From contig NZ_FNDX01000061.1 in NCBI RefSeq assembly GCF_900099765.1, positions 1-34,160 of the forward strand: 34,160 nucleotides of DNA, read 5' to 3'. A program made the position numbers and the translations under genes. Shown here piece by piece: positions 24,858 through 32,833 of this stretch (its first letter is position 1; the number at the start of each line of letters is the position of its first letter). The notes below the pieces were generated by a model, which did not search any database, was not told the DNA's origin, and saw only the letters and a list, made by a program, of their open reading frames with translations. Origin of the DNA: Paenibacillus typhae. Its GTDB lineage: Bacteria > Bacillota > Bacilli > Paenibacillales > Paenibacillaceae.

Positions 24858-25972
24858 GCTCCAGCCCTCCCTATCGCTTCCAAGGCATCTACCTTTGCTA
24901 CTCTCGCTACCGAAATCAGCGCTCCCAGCAGTGACATACCGACAAACAGAACGCTGGTCAACAGAATGGTCGAACCTTCCAGCTGGAACGGCATCGAATC
25001 CGGAAGCCCCATATTCATCCCGAAGGTCAGCAGCAGGCTGACAGCCAGACTCGCTACGGACAGAATCAGCACTTGGCCGACAACACTCCAGGCAAGATAG
25101 GACATTTTGGTCCCCATCGCCTTCAGAATACCAAACTGGCTCGTCTTCTGGATCGTGATAACATAGAAGAATACAGCCAGTACAAATGCTGCAATGGCAA
25201 ACAGGAAGGCAATCATCATTTGCAGGGAATTCTGTTCTGCGGCATAGCCCGGAATACTCTTGATCGCCTGCTTTTGCGTAATCGTCTCTAGATGATCCAG
25301 CTTGCCCGCAATCTCGGCCGCCTGTGCCGATGATGCTTTCAGCGCTATAACATTATAAGGTGCTGACTGCTGATCAGAGCCCGGCGGTACATTACCGCTC
25401 TTCATCGTCTGCCAGTCAGCCGTTGTAATATAGACGACCGGCATGTGGCTGTAGGAGCTGTCTTCTACAACCCCTTGTACTTTGAAGCTCATTCCGGATG
25501 CCTGATCAGTAATCGTACTGCCGACAGTTATTCCTGACTCTGTAAGCTTCGAATCAACAACAGCGCCACCCTGCGAAGCATTGGTTAAGGAGCTTCCTTG
25601 CACGACCTCAGGCGCGAGCATCCCGTCCATATCTACCGCAAAAAAAGTGATATCCGCCTTCGCATCAGCAGCCTCCGCTGTAACGGTGCTTGTCTGAACG
25701 GCAAGCGCTGCGGCATTTTCTGTGCCGGCAATGGACTGTGCTGTACTCAGAGCTGTCCCGCTTAACTGGGAACGTCTGAAGGTATGCTCAGCATCGTCTT
25801 GTAACGCAAAGTAGTTCGCCGGCATATTTTCCACAGCAGAAATATTGGCGTATGCAAGTCCGCGGGCCAGTCCGGTTACGAACAGCACCAGAAAAGAAAC
25901 CAGCAGCATTATGACCATAATGAGACTGTATCTTGCCTTGGAGTGCCTCATCTCCCTCAAAGCCAAAAACAT
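24854..25972 (-). CDS. hrtB: ABC transporter permease, HrtB-like (FtsX/MacB fold)
   Basis: The product has 372 residues. GGGAG lies 7 bases before the ATG. The opening MFLALREMRHSKARYSL resembles HrtB haem exporter permeases. There is one N-terminal helix (about 15-37), a large extracytoplasmic domain (about 40-255), and three C-terminal helices in an FtsX domain (about 256-365; QFGILKAMGTKMSYL). HrtB takes haem from the membrane and expels it. The gene follows hssS by 69 bases, and that gap holds a direct repeat matching the HssR box, so hrtBA probably has its own haem-inducible promoter. Confidence 0.88.
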   Translation of the reverse strand: MFLALREMRHSKARYSLIMVIMLLVSFLVLFVTGLARGLAYANISAVENMPANYFALQDDAEHTFRRSQLSGTALSTAQSIAGTENAAALAVQTSTVTAEAADAKADITFFAVDMDGMLAPEVVQGSSLTNASQGGAVVDSKLTESGITVGSTITDQASGMSFKVQGVVEDSSYSHMPVVYITTADWQTMKSGNVPPGSDQQSAPYNVIALKASSAQAAEIAGKLDHLETITQKQAIKSIPGYAAEQNSLQMMIAFLFAIAAFVLAVFFYVITIQKTSQFGILKAMGTKMSYLAWSVVGQVLILSVASLAVSLLLTFGMNMGLPDSMPFQLEGSTILLTSVLFVGMSLLGALISVARVAKVDALEAIGRAGA

Positions 25973-26015
25973 AGTACCACTCCCTCATCTCTGTATGACA
26001 ACAGTGTAGAGGGCG

Positions 26016-26035
26016 AAAATGAACGGAGTATGAAT
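26016..26035 (-). promoter_or_regulatory. HssR-box-like direct repeat before hrtB
   Basis: On the minus strand ATTCATACT, CC and GTTCATTTT form a 9-2-9 direct repeat. The published staphylococcal HssR target is GTTCATATT, two bases, GTTCATATT. The two arms agree with it at 7/9 and 8/9 positions. A TACACT sequence 7 bases downstream could be the -10, with the activator replacing a -35. The site lies 43 bases before the hrtB start. Confidence 0.8.
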
Positions 26036-26041
26036 AAACCA

Positions 26042-27418
26042 TTACAGATGCGGCAGTATTACTGTAAAAGTAGTACCAACGCCAACAATACTTTCCGCCT
26101 CGATGGTGCCGTTATGCGCCATGACAATCTTTTGGGCGATCGAAAGACCAAGGCCGGTGCTGCTAGTGCCCGCGGTGCGCGCCTTATCCCTTTTATAGAA
26201 CCGGTCAAAAATCATCGGCAGCTCGGCAGCGGGAATCCCCTCTCCTGTGTCCGCTACTTTTACTGTACAAACACCGTTAGCCGCCGATGCAGAGATAGTA
26301 ATGGTCCCGCCCGCAGGCGTATATTTGACCGCATTGGATACGAGGTTCATCCACACCTGGTAGAGCAGATTGGAATCGGCCGTAAGGGTAATCTCCTCCA
26401 CATGCAGTCGTACAGCCAGCTCCTGCTCGGTCAGCCGCCATTCCATAATCTGAAGGACCTGGCGCAGCTGTGCCCGGAGATCGACCTTCTGCTTCTGCAG
26501 CGCATTTTCGTCATAGTCCAGGGAGGAAAGTGTCAGCAGCTGTTTACTCAGCACGGACAAGCGGCGGCTCTCCTGGTCTATAATATCCAGATACTCCATT
26601 CGCTGCTCGCCGGACAATCCGGTATCTTTAAGCGCATGGGCAAATCCCTGGATCGAGGTCAGCGGGGATTCAATCTCATGCGAGACGTTGGCGACGAATT
26701 CCTGCCGGGCCCGGTTGGTCCGCTCCAGCTCCCTGCTCATGATCATAAAATGGGAAGCCAGCTGCCCGATCTCATCGCGCCGCCTTGTATTCAGCCGGAT
26801 GTCATATCTGCCTTTGGAGATTCGCTGGGTGGCCGCGGTAAGCCGGGTAATCGGTTTAACGACATGCAGCACGGCAACCACGACAAACCATAAACTGAAC
26901 AGAATGCTGAACCCGATCAGCATGGCAAAAAACATCCGCAGCTCGCCGAACTGCACCTGCGCATCCGGACGCATAAACAGCGCATAGGTCAGCCCGTTCA
27001 ATTGGACCGGAACGCCGATGGTATTGGAAAGCTGATTATCAAAAAATCCGGTAATAAACGCGCTGCCCGGAAACTCCCCAACGCCATGATAGACACCGCC
27101 GCCCAGCACCAGCTGCAGCTTCTCCTCAGGCAGATCCTTTTCCCGGAAAGGCAGACCATAAGCCCGTTCGTCCCCTTCCCCATTCGTCAGATAAAGCTTA
27201 TAGCCTAGCGAAGCCGTACTCAGCAGATATTCCCCGGCACTGTCCGGATGATCCTGGATAAACTGCTGGAGACCGATGGCCATTTTGGTAAGCTTGGCAT
27301 CGTTCTGCGGCTTGATCCGGGCCTGATAATACAGATTGGACACAAGGAAGCCGAGCACACTGCTCATGACGATCATGGAACAGAACAGCAGGCACATTCT
27401 TATATACAGGGATTTCAT
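26042..27418 (-). CDS. hssS: Sensor histidine kinase, HssS-like haem sensor
   Basis: The product has 458 residues. The ATG overlaps the hssR stop (ATGA). Membrane helix 1 is about 7-29, then an extracytoplasmic sensor (about 30-162) with FITGFFDNQLSNTIGV and YALFMRPD, segments that closely resemble staphylococcal HssS, helix 2 (about 163-187), HAMP (about 188-238), HisKA with phospho-acceptor His247 in NVSHEIESP, and the HATPase domain (N box NLVSNAVKYT, G boxes VADTGEGIP and GLGLSI). In Staphylococcus HssS responds to haem stress and phosphorylates HssR. The match of both partners and the target genes makes the function strong, though haem sensing itself is inferred. Confidence 0.9.
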   Translation of the reverse strand: MKSLYIRMCLLFCSMIVMSSVLGFLVSNLYYQARIKPQNDAKLTKMAIGLQQFIQDHPDSAGEYLLSTASLGYKLYLTNGEGDERAYGLPFREKDLPEEKLQLVLGGGVYHGVGEFPGSAFITGFFDNQLSNTIGVPVQLNGLTYALFMRPDAQVQFGELRMFFAMLIGFSILFSLWFVVVAVLHVVKPITRLTAATQRISKGRYDIRLNTRRRDEIGQLASHFMIMSRELERTNRARQEFVANVSHEIESPLTSIQGFAHALKDTGLSGEQRMEYLDIIDQESRRLSVLSKQLLTLSSLDYDENALQKQKVDLRAQLRQVLQIMEWRLTEQELAVRLHVEEITLTADSNLLYQVWMNLVSNAVKYTPAGGTITISASAANGVCTVKVADTGEGIPAAELPMIFDRFYKRDKARTAGTSSTGLGLSIAQKIVMAHNGTIEAESIVGVGTTFTVILPHL

Positions 27419-28092
27419 CCGTTCACCATATCCACTTTGTAGCCGATTCCGCGTACGGTCCGGATCACAAAATCATTCTGGTAATCCGCAAACCGCTGGC
27501 GCAGCCGCTTGATGTGCACATCCACGGTCCGCTCATCCCCCTCGTAATCCGCTCCCCAGACCAGCTCAATCAGCTCACTGCGTGAAAACAACCGGCCCGG
27601 ATACTGCGCAAGCTGTGCGAGCAGCTCGAACTCTTTTACCGGCAGCAGCAGCACCTCGTTACCGTCACTGATCTCGTAATTTTTACGGTCAATCAGGATG
27701 GAGTTGAGGCGGATTTTATCATCCGAAGCGATCGAATACCGGCGGAACAGCGCCTTGATCCGGAACAGAAGCTCCTCCGGCTCGAACGGCTTGGTCACAT
27801 AATCATCTGTCCCCCGCAAATATCCCTGCTCCTTGTCACTCAACTGCTGGCGGGCAGTAAGCAGAATAATGGGAATATCGAAAGTTTCCCGTATGTATTG
27901 GCACAGCTCCAGTCCGTCCATCTGCGGCATCATCACATCCACAACCGCCAGATCCACGGTGCTCGCTTTCATCAGCTCCGCCGCCTGAAGCCCGTTTTCC
28001 GCCTCTGCAACGGCATAGCCCTCCCGCAGCAGCACATGCCGCAGCAGCGTGCGGATATTCATATCGTCGTCGGCAACCAGTATCCTTTTCAT
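27415..28092 (-). CDS. hssR: OmpR-family response regulator, HssR-like
   Basis: The product has 225 residues starting MKRILVADDD at 28092, with AGGAG upstream; a longer frame from 28143 would run over the promoter and is rejected. The receiver domain (1-115) carries the acidic DDD pocket, phospho-acceptor Asp52 (VVDVMMPQMDG), LLTAR and the lysine in YVTKPFE. The C-terminal OmpR-type winged helix (about 128-222) contains ADYEGDERTVDVHIKRLRQR, near-identical to HssR. It should bind the direct repeat at 26016-26035 and activate hrtBA. It is first in the unit hssR-hssS-hrtB-hrtA. Confidence 0.92.
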   Translation of the reverse strand: MKRILVADDDMNIRTLLRHVLLREGYAVAEAENGLQAAELMKASTVDLAVVDVMMPQMDGLELCQYIRETFDIPIILLTARQQLSDKEQGYLRGTDDYVTKPFEPEELLFRIKALFRRYSIASDDKIRLNSILIDRKNYEISDGNEVLLLPVKEFELLAQLAQYPGRLFSRSELIELVWGADYEGDERTVDVHIKRLRQRFADYQNDFVIRTVRGIGYKVDMVNG

Positions 28093-28130
28093 CAGCAATC
28101 CACTCCTGTATCCAAATCTAGCTGTCCTAT

Positions 28131-28159
28131 ATCGTAGCAACAATGTTTACGGATGACAA
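28131..28159 (-). promoter_or_regulatory. Predicted promoter of hssRS
   Basis: On the minus strand the -35 is TTGTCA (5/6), the spacer 17 bases and the -10 TACGAT (4/6), giving a leader of about 30-35 nt before hssR. No HssR-type direct repeat was seen here. Confidence 0.5.
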
Positions 28160-28188
28160 CCGGGCGGTCTGGCGCGTTTAAAATATAT

Positions 28189-29004
28189 CTATTTCTGCCC
28201 CGCTATAACAAAATCCGCTATGCTCTTTTTGAGCGGAGTAACGGGCCTTCCCATCCACCGCTCCAGATCACTGGTTGTGGCGGAGGTATTTATGCTGGCC
28301 AGATAGTTATATATCCAATGCTGGATGCCCGGGTCTTCACGATGAACAACCGATTTGCCAGCCCATTCGCTAAGCGCCTCAGCCAGATCATGAAAGGTCC
28401 AGGCCTGCGGGGCCGTAAACTCATAGCTCGGATGATCATGCTGATCACTGAGAAGAACCGCAGCTGTTGCCTGTGCCAGATCGCGGCGCGTAACCGAGTT
28501 GAAGCGCCATTCTCCGGGAGATGTGAGCAGCTCACCGCTGATGATTGCCTCCTGTAAGCCGAGCACATTTATGAAATCCAAATACAATGCATTACGCAGA
28601 AAAGTGTATCTCAGTCCGCTATCCGCAATCGCCTGCTCGGTAAGAGTATGAACATTGTCCGGGCTTCCCTGATGTGAAAAAGCAAAGCCGGTATAAAAGA
28701 TATGCTCCACACCGGCTCTGCGGGCGGCATCAATTACGCGCTTATGCTGGACAAGCCGGACAGCATCATCCTGATGCGGGCTGGAGATTAACAGCAGCCG
28801 TGAGGCATTGCGGAAAGCCGAATCAAGCGAAGCCTCAAGGTTATAATCCGCTATCCGTATTTCCACACCGGACTGCTGCAGTCCAGCAGCTTTATCCGGA
28901 TTGCGCACACCTGCAATGAGCTGTCCTGCCGGTATCTTTTGCAGCAGCTCCGTTATGATCAGCTTTCCAAGCTGACCTGTTGCCCCGGTAATCATTATTG
29001 TCAT
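28189..29004 (-). CDS. NmrA/QOR2-like NAD(P)-binding oxidoreductase
   Basis: The product has 271 residues of the atypical short-chain dehydrogenase type. The N-terminal glycine loop TGATGQLGK (6-14), RNPDKA (NADP-contacting arginine region) and the segment IFYTGFAFSHQGSPDNV fit the NmrA-like/NAD(P)H-binding family close to quinone oxidoreductase QOR2 (YtfG). Members reduce quinones or act as redox sensors. Its start region carries the same palindrome (29043-29060) as the marR gene, so it is the likely target of that regulator. Translation starts at the ATG at 29004, with AAGGG about a dozen bases upstream. Confidence 0.86.
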   Translation of the reverse strand: MTIMITGATGQLGKLIITELLQKIPAGQLIAGVRNPDKAAGLQQSGVEIRIADYNLEASLDSAFRNASRLLLISSPHQDDAVRLVQHKRVIDAARRAGVEHIFYTGFAFSHQGSPDNVHTLTEQAIADSGLRYTFLRNALYLDFINVLGLQEAIISGELLTSPGEWRFNSVTRRDLAQATAAVLLSDQHDHPSYEFTAPQAWTFHDLAEALSEWAGKSVVHREDPGIQHWIYNYLASINTSATTSDLERWMGRPVTPLKKSIADFVIAGQK

Positions 29005-29042
29005 CCATACTCTTTCCCTTCTACAAAAAACAATGGCCTTTT

Positions 29043-29060
29043 TAGTTAATCGCTTAACTA
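29043..29060. promoter_or_regulatory. MarR-type operator before the NmrA-like gene
   Basis: This is a perfect palindrome: TAGTTAA, TCGC, TTAACTA. Its arms are identical to those of the site at 29576-29593 ahead of marR. It lies 39 bases before the oxidoreductase start, where it would block its promoter or elongation. Confidence 0.75.
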
Positions 29061-29109
29061 TCTGTGCAAAAAGACAGGGAAACCATTTGCGGCTTGATAG
29101 CCGCCTGTT

Positions 29110-29574
29110 CTAGGCCTGGTTCAGCTTGCCCAGCAGCAGCAGCAGCTGGCGAAGCTCCTGCTCATCAAGCCGGTTCATCCGCTCTGCAACTGCAAGCCGG
29201 TTGTCCGGCAAATGCTCCAGCAGCAGCGCCTCTCCTTGCTCCGTAATCGTAATAACCGTTTTACGGCCGTCCTCAGCATGACCGGTACGGACGATATAGC
29301 TTTCCTTCTCTAAGGGTGCGAGCAGCAAGGTAATATTGGCTTTGGTGACACCGATTTTCTCAGCCAATTCGGAAGGCAGCATACTGCCGCCATGCTTCGC
29401 AATCTCCACCAGAATCCGGACTCTGGCTCCGTTCAGCCCATGAGTCTGCCAATATTTTTCCGATACAGCTACTGCACTCGCAGTCGTTTCTACCAGTGCA
29501 AAAAAAGCCTCAGTCGTGAACGGCTGCTCCAGCACCAGCTTGTATAATTCATCCTTCACCGATACCAGCTCCAT
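29110..29574 (-). CDS. MarR-family transcriptional regulator
   Basis: The product has 154 residues, typical of MarR. The winged helix-turn-helix is about 45-110: helices GARVRILVEIAKHGGSM and LPSELAEKIGVTKANITLLL, then the wing TGHAEDGRKTVITITEQG. Helical ends form the dimer interface. It lies 105 bases upstream of the NmrA-like gene on the same strand. Identical palindromes precede both genes, so it probably represses itself and the oxidoreductase until a ligand, perhaps a quinone or electrophile, releases it (ligand inferred). No Cys is present, so a cysteine-oxidation switch is unlikely. Confidence 0.9.
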   Translation of the reverse strand: MELVSVKDELYKLVLEQPFTTEAFFALVETTASAVAVSEKYWQTHGLNGARVRILVEIAKHGGSMLPSELAEKIGVTKANITLLLAPLEKESYIVRTGHAEDGRKTVITITEQGEALLLEHLPDNRLAVAERMNRLDEQELRQLLLLLGKLNQA

Positions 29575-29575
29575 T

Positions 29576-29593
29576 TAGTTAATACCTTAACTA
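29576..29593. promoter_or_regulatory. MarR-type operator overlapping the marR start region
   Basis: This is a perfect palindrome, TAGTTAA, TACC, TTAACTA, one base upstream of the marR ATG. It covers the predicted transcription start and the only purine-rich stretch (AAGG) that could bind ribosomes, so bound repressor would block the promoter directly. Confidence 0.78.
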
Positions 29594-29597
29594 CTTC

Positions 29598-29626
29598 AAT
29601 ATATGTTCAACTGCCTCCGATGTCAA
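29598..29626 (-). promoter_or_regulatory. Predicted sigma-A promoter of marR
   Basis: On the minus strand the -35 is TTGACA (6/6), the spacer 17 bases and the -10 TATATT (5/6). The start would fall at about 29591, inside the operator, giving a very short leader of about 17 nt. Confidence 0.75.
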
Positions 29627-29731
29627 ATGAAAGAATTAATTTATGTAACTGCTGATGCCGAAGATGAGCTTGAATGCCTTCCGGCTTTTCCGGGTTCTTT
29701 TTTCAATCTATCCGCTCCCTGAACATGATTA

Positions 29732-29763
29732 ACCCCCCGCTCTCCTGTAAGATTGCAGGGGGT
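29732..29763 (-). terminator. Possible terminator after the metallophosphoesterase gene
   Basis: ACCCCC and GGGGGT can pair around a loop that holds an inner CCTG/CAGG pairing. No good T-run follows on the minus strand, so termination here is uncertain. Confidence 0.3.
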
Positions 29764-29779
29764 CTGTATAAAATAAACC

Positions 29780-30973
29780 CTACACCAGCACTGTCTTAGC
29801 AGACAGCGGCTCTTCCTGATAGCTTTTGCTGCCTTCAAGCAGCACCTCCAGCCTGATCAGCTCCGAGCGGCTGGCCAGCCGGATTGGCGGCCCCCAGGTA
29901 CCGTAGCCGGATGACACGATAACATGCAGCTTATCTTTGAGCAGATAGCCCCAATCCAGTTCGAACAGGCGTCGCGTAATCCAGTGGTTCGGCGCGATCT
30001 GGCCGCGGTGGGTATGACCGGATAACAGCACATCCACTCCCGCCTTCGCCGCAATGTCAAAACCGGTCGGCTTATGGTCCATCATCAGGATCGGACGTGA
30101 ATGATCAAGACCCTCAAGCAGTGCCGGTACGCTCATTCTGCCGCCTTGCATCGACTCTGCCGTTTTGTCTTTTCGTCCGGCAATGTATACACCGCCCGCT
30201 TCCGCCACTTCATCCTGCAGCACCCTGATGCCGATGCCTGCCATCATTTCCGTGTACTGTGCAATAGAACCGCCGTAATATTCGTGATTACCCAGAACGG
30301 CATAAACACCGTAACGGGCCTTGAGCTGTCTCAGCTGCAGACTCATCTTGTTCCGGATAAAAGGCTCTATGCTGTCATCCAGCACATCACCCGCCAGCAG
30401 GATAATATCCGGCTCCATCCGGTTGATCTCAGCCACCATTTTCCGCAGATGGCGGTTGCCTACAATGTTGCCGAGGTGAAGATCGGATGCCACAGCCACA
30501 GTCAGCGGTACGCTGGTCCCGATGGACTTCTCAATCCGGACCGGATGGGTCCGTATGACTGTACTCCAGGCATTGCGCGAGCCCCAGATCAGGAAGACGG
30601 CCAGCAGCAGCACCAGCGTTATCCCGGCTTCGGCTGTAAATGCAGTTCGGTCAAAGCCCGTCAAACCCAGCACCCAGTAGAGCAGATCGGCCAGCGGCAG
30701 CATAATAACAGCGAATTCCATGCAGGCCAGATAATAAGAGCCGATTACCTTGAACAACCTGGCGGCAGGCTTTACAACCTTAGGCCAAGGAACCATACCT
30801 ATCATGTAAGCAAAAGCTATAAGCATAAATATCGTCCAGTACACACCTGCCAGAATACCCGGCAGCACATCCTTCAGCAAAATCCAGAGATGATAGCCAA
30901 TGTAGAAATTAACCAGTCCCAATACCAACAGCATCACGGCACCAGTCAGCAGCATACGCAGATTTTTCATCAT
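29780..30973 (-). CDS. Membrane-anchored metallophosphoesterase (YaeI/YkuE type)
   Basis: The product has 397 residues. AGGAG precedes two adjacent ATG codons; either may be used. There are about four N-terminal membrane helices (about 7-28, 38-60, 78-103 and 117-132), then a calcineurin-like domain with the full metal-ligand set: SDLHLG (Asp164, His166), AGDVLDD (Asp196), GNHEYYGG (228-235) and, further on, MDHKPTG and SGHTHRGQ. YkuE and YaeI are related phosphodiesterases acting at the membrane on phospholipids or UDP-linked lipids. The multi-helix N-terminus is longer than in those proteins. Substrate is unknown. Confidence 0.9.
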   Translation of the reverse strand: MMKNLRMLLTGAVMLLVLGLVNFYIGYHLWILLKDVLPGILAGVYWTIFMLIAFAYMIGMVPWPKVVKPAARLFKVIGSYYLACMEFAVIMLPLADLLYWVLGLTGFDRTAFTAEAGITLVLLLAVFLIWGSRNAWSTVIRTHPVRIEKSIGTSVPLTVAVASDLHLGNIVGNRHLRKMVAEINRMEPDIILLAGDVLDDSIEPFIRNKMSLQLRQLKARYGVYAVLGNHEYYGGSIAQYTEMMAGIGIRVLQDEVAEAGGVYIAGRKDKTAESMQGGRMSVPALLEGLDHSRPILMMDHKPTGFDIAAKAGVDVLLSGHTHRGQIAPNHWITRRLFELDWGYLLKDKLHVIVSSGYGTWGPPIRLASRSELIRLEVLLEGSKSYQEEPLSAKTVLV

Positions 30974-31085
30974 TTCACTCCTTTAGCGTAGAGCTTTTCT
31001 ATACGTTCTAACTCAAATCATAACACAGAATATTAGCCGCATATAAATTCTGCCAGCTGACTCTGATAAACCCCGGTTTGAGCAC

Positions 31086-31110
31086 AAAAAAGAAGATGCC
31101 CCGCGGCATC
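31086..31110 (-). terminator. Terminator of the hemerythrin gene
   Basis: GATGCC and GGCATC form a 6-bp GC-rich stem around CCGC. On the minus strand TTC and TTTTTT follow. It lies 19 bases beyond the hemerythrin stop. Confidence 0.75.
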
Positions 31111-31129
31111 CTCCTATTCCATTATGCAG

Positions 31130-31540
31130 TTATACCGCTTTGCCTTTGGCAGCAATACAGTCACCGATCAGCTGATCGCATTTGCTGATATGATTGAGCA
31201 GCCAGTCTGTAAGCGTACGATTGAGCTTGATCGTTGAAAGCACGGACACGCCCTTGGTCTTCACTGTCTCCTCCAGCTCCAGAACTGTCTGCACAAACTC
31301 TGCATGTGTCTTCTGATGCTCGGCCAGCTCAGGGAAGTCAATGTCCACCATTAGCTGCTCTTCACTGCTGAAGTGCTCCAGCGTATACTCTTTAAGGAAT
31401 CTCAGTGTCTCTTCGATTTGTTCTTTGCCCTTCTGATTGGTGCATGCCTCAAAGAATTCATTCAGCTTCACCAGCAGCTGTCTGTGCTGGCAATCGATTG
31501 TCTCCACACCGATGTCATACGATTCCTTCCAGTTGATCAT
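31130..31540 (-). CDS. Bacteriohemerythrin
   Basis: The product has 136 residues, the size of a single-domain hemerythrin four-helix bundle. All iron ligands are visible in the right spacing: His19, His56, Glu60, His75, His79, His117 and Asp122. Motifs include DCQHRQL, LEHFSSEEQLM and HQKTHAEF. It binds O2 reversibly at a di-iron site and may serve oxygen storage, sensing or iron handling in the cytoplasm. AAGGTGAG precedes the ATG. It has its own terminator and no operon partner. Confidence 0.95.
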   Translation of the reverse strand: MINWKESYDIGVETIDCQHRQLLVKLNEFFEACTNQKGKEQIEETLRFLKEYTLEHFSSEEQLMVDIDFPELAEHQKTHAEFVQTVLELEETVKTKGVSVLSTIKLNRTLTDWLLNHISKCDQLIGDCIAAKGKAV

Positions 31541-31663
31541 AACTCACCTTGTCCTTTTCCAAATTTTCCAAGTGAACAAATACACCCTTTATTTTGTACT
31601 TTTCCGGACAAAGGTTCTGTGAACAACCTCACAACATTCAGACAAGGATTTACATTTTCATAC

Positions 31664-31688
31664 AAAAAACGCAAGAGCAGCTCTTGCG
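31664..31688 (-). terminator. Strong minus-strand terminator
   Basis: CGCAAGAG and CTCTTGCG form a perfect 8-bp stem with a 3-nt loop, followed on the minus strand by TTTTTT. The nearest minus-strand gene upstream is the PARG-like gene ending at 31951, so its transcript would run about 260 nt, antisense to the DUF5808-like gene, before ending here. Confidence 0.85.
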
Positions 31689-31780
31689 CTTGTTAGACTA
31701 TTGCAGTTTAAGCTCTTTTGATCAATACTCTGGTTAGTAGAGCTTTTATCGCAAAAACAATAAAGTCAGGAGTCCTGTAA

Positions 31781-31927
31781 ATGTCTCGTAAGAACAAGTC
31801 AAACCATACTTTGTTCGTCCCCAAATCCTCCGGCATAGGCTGGACTATAAATCCCCGTCATCCGTTAGGCTGGATGGTTCTGATCTTTGTATTTATCGTC
31901 GCCGTATATCTGATATTCTTCGGATAG
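31781..31927 (+). CDS. DUF5808-like membrane microprotein
   Basis: The product has 48 residues: a basic N-terminus MSRKNKSNHT, the segment LFVPKSSGIGWTINPRHPLGW (given here as LFVPKSSGIGW and TINPRHPLGW), and one membrane helix (about 31-47) ending YLIFFG. AGGAG lies 8 bases before the ATG. The pattern of V-P-K, G-I-G-W-T-x-N and P-L-G-W is what I recall from DUF5808 domains, usually at the ends of larger membrane proteins. It is too short for many gene finders. No plus-strand neighbour shares its transcript. Confidence 0.72.
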   Translation: MSRKNKSNHTLFVPKSSGIGWTINPRHPLGWMVLIFVFIVAVYLIFFG

Positions 31928-31950
31928 CTGTACCAAAACCTACGTTGACC

Positions 31951-32814
31951 TTATAGCAGTTTACTGCGGAAAGCATTAATTACCGCCTGGTCCGGTGACC
32001 GGTCAAGAATAGCAAATACGATGTGTTTAAAAAGTGCCCGGTAGCCTTCCTCCACCAGCACCTGCTTGAAGTAACCGGCAACCTCTACAGGGTCATTGCG
32101 GAACACGCCGCAGCCAAATGCCCCAAGCACAATAACACGGTGTCCCTGATCTGCCGCAACGGCCAGAATATAGCGGATACGCTCCAGCATCACTCCGGCA
32201 ATCATCGGTACTCCCTGCGGCTCCCGTTCCTTGACCACACCTGCGTTAACAGCAGGGGCAGTAATCATGGACACGGTATACGGCTTATCCAGCAGCAGAT
32301 CACGGCTGTCGCGGAATACGGGAACTCCCGGAGAATGAATCATATAGTGGGAATATAGGCAGGATTTGCGGCTGCGGTTGTAATCGTACATTTCCTTCAT
32401 TTGAGCGATCGCTGGATAGAGGGCGGATGCACGTGCAAGGCTCTCCTCCTGGGCTTGGCTGCCGCCGAGGAAGCCGCCGCCCGGTTTTTTGGCAGAAGCA
32501 AAATTCAGGCATACGGTGTGTTCATGATCTTCCCGTTCAACCAGACGCTGTGCCGCTTCCAGTGTGGACTCCACCGTTACTGAGATGTTCGGTTTATCCT
32601 CAGGGTGATTGCGGAGCTGCTGCGCTGTGCGTTCCTTCAGCCTTTTAAGCTCCTCTGGTCTATATAACTGTGAACCTGAAATGGCCGCGCTGACAGCTTC
32701 GGCAATATCTGCCTGCTGACCAGATCTGTTGATATAATGGCCTGCCGCAATAATATCTAACGTTTCTTGAGCAACTAATACCCGTTTATTTCTTCCGTTG
32801 CTGGAGTTGTTCAT
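31951..32814 (-). CDS. TIGR02452-family protein, bacterial-type PARG (macrodomain-like)
   Basis: The product has 287 residues from the ATG at 32814, 20 bases after the Nudix gene stop; the frame continues upstream into that gene but a start there would overlap it by about 70 bases. The PARG signature GGG-X7-QEE is present (Gly112-114, Glu123-124: PGGGFLGGSQAQEES). Other family segments are VCLNFASAKKPGGG, MITAPAVNAG and LGAFGCGVFRNDP. Bacterial-type PARGs hydrolyse poly- or mono-ADP-ribose chains. Its partner upstream is an NrtR-like regulator whose family binds ADP-ribose, so the pair probably handles ADP-ribose or NAD turnover. Confidence 0.88.
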   Translation of the reverse strand: MNNSSNGRNKRVLVAQETLDIIAAGHYINRSGQQADIAEAVSAAISGSQLYRPEELKRLKERTAQQLRNHPEDKPNISVTVESTLEAAQRLVEREDHEHTVCLNFASAKKPGGGFLGGSQAQEESLARASALYPAIAQMKEMYDYNRSRKSCLYSHYMIHSPGVPVFRDSRDLLLDKPYTVSMITAPAVNAGVVKEREPQGVPMIAGVMLERIRYILAVAADQGHRVIVLGAFGCGVFRNDPVEVAGYFKQVLVEEGYRALFKHIVFAILDRSPDQAVINAFRSKLL

Positions 32815-32833
32815 CAATATCAGCCCCGATCGG

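Noticed and set aside
29641..29838. 65-codon minus-strand frame overlapping the metallophosphoesterase end
   Set aside because: It overlaps the real gene, has Ser-repeat and Cys-rich composition typical of a shadow frame, and no ribosome binding site.
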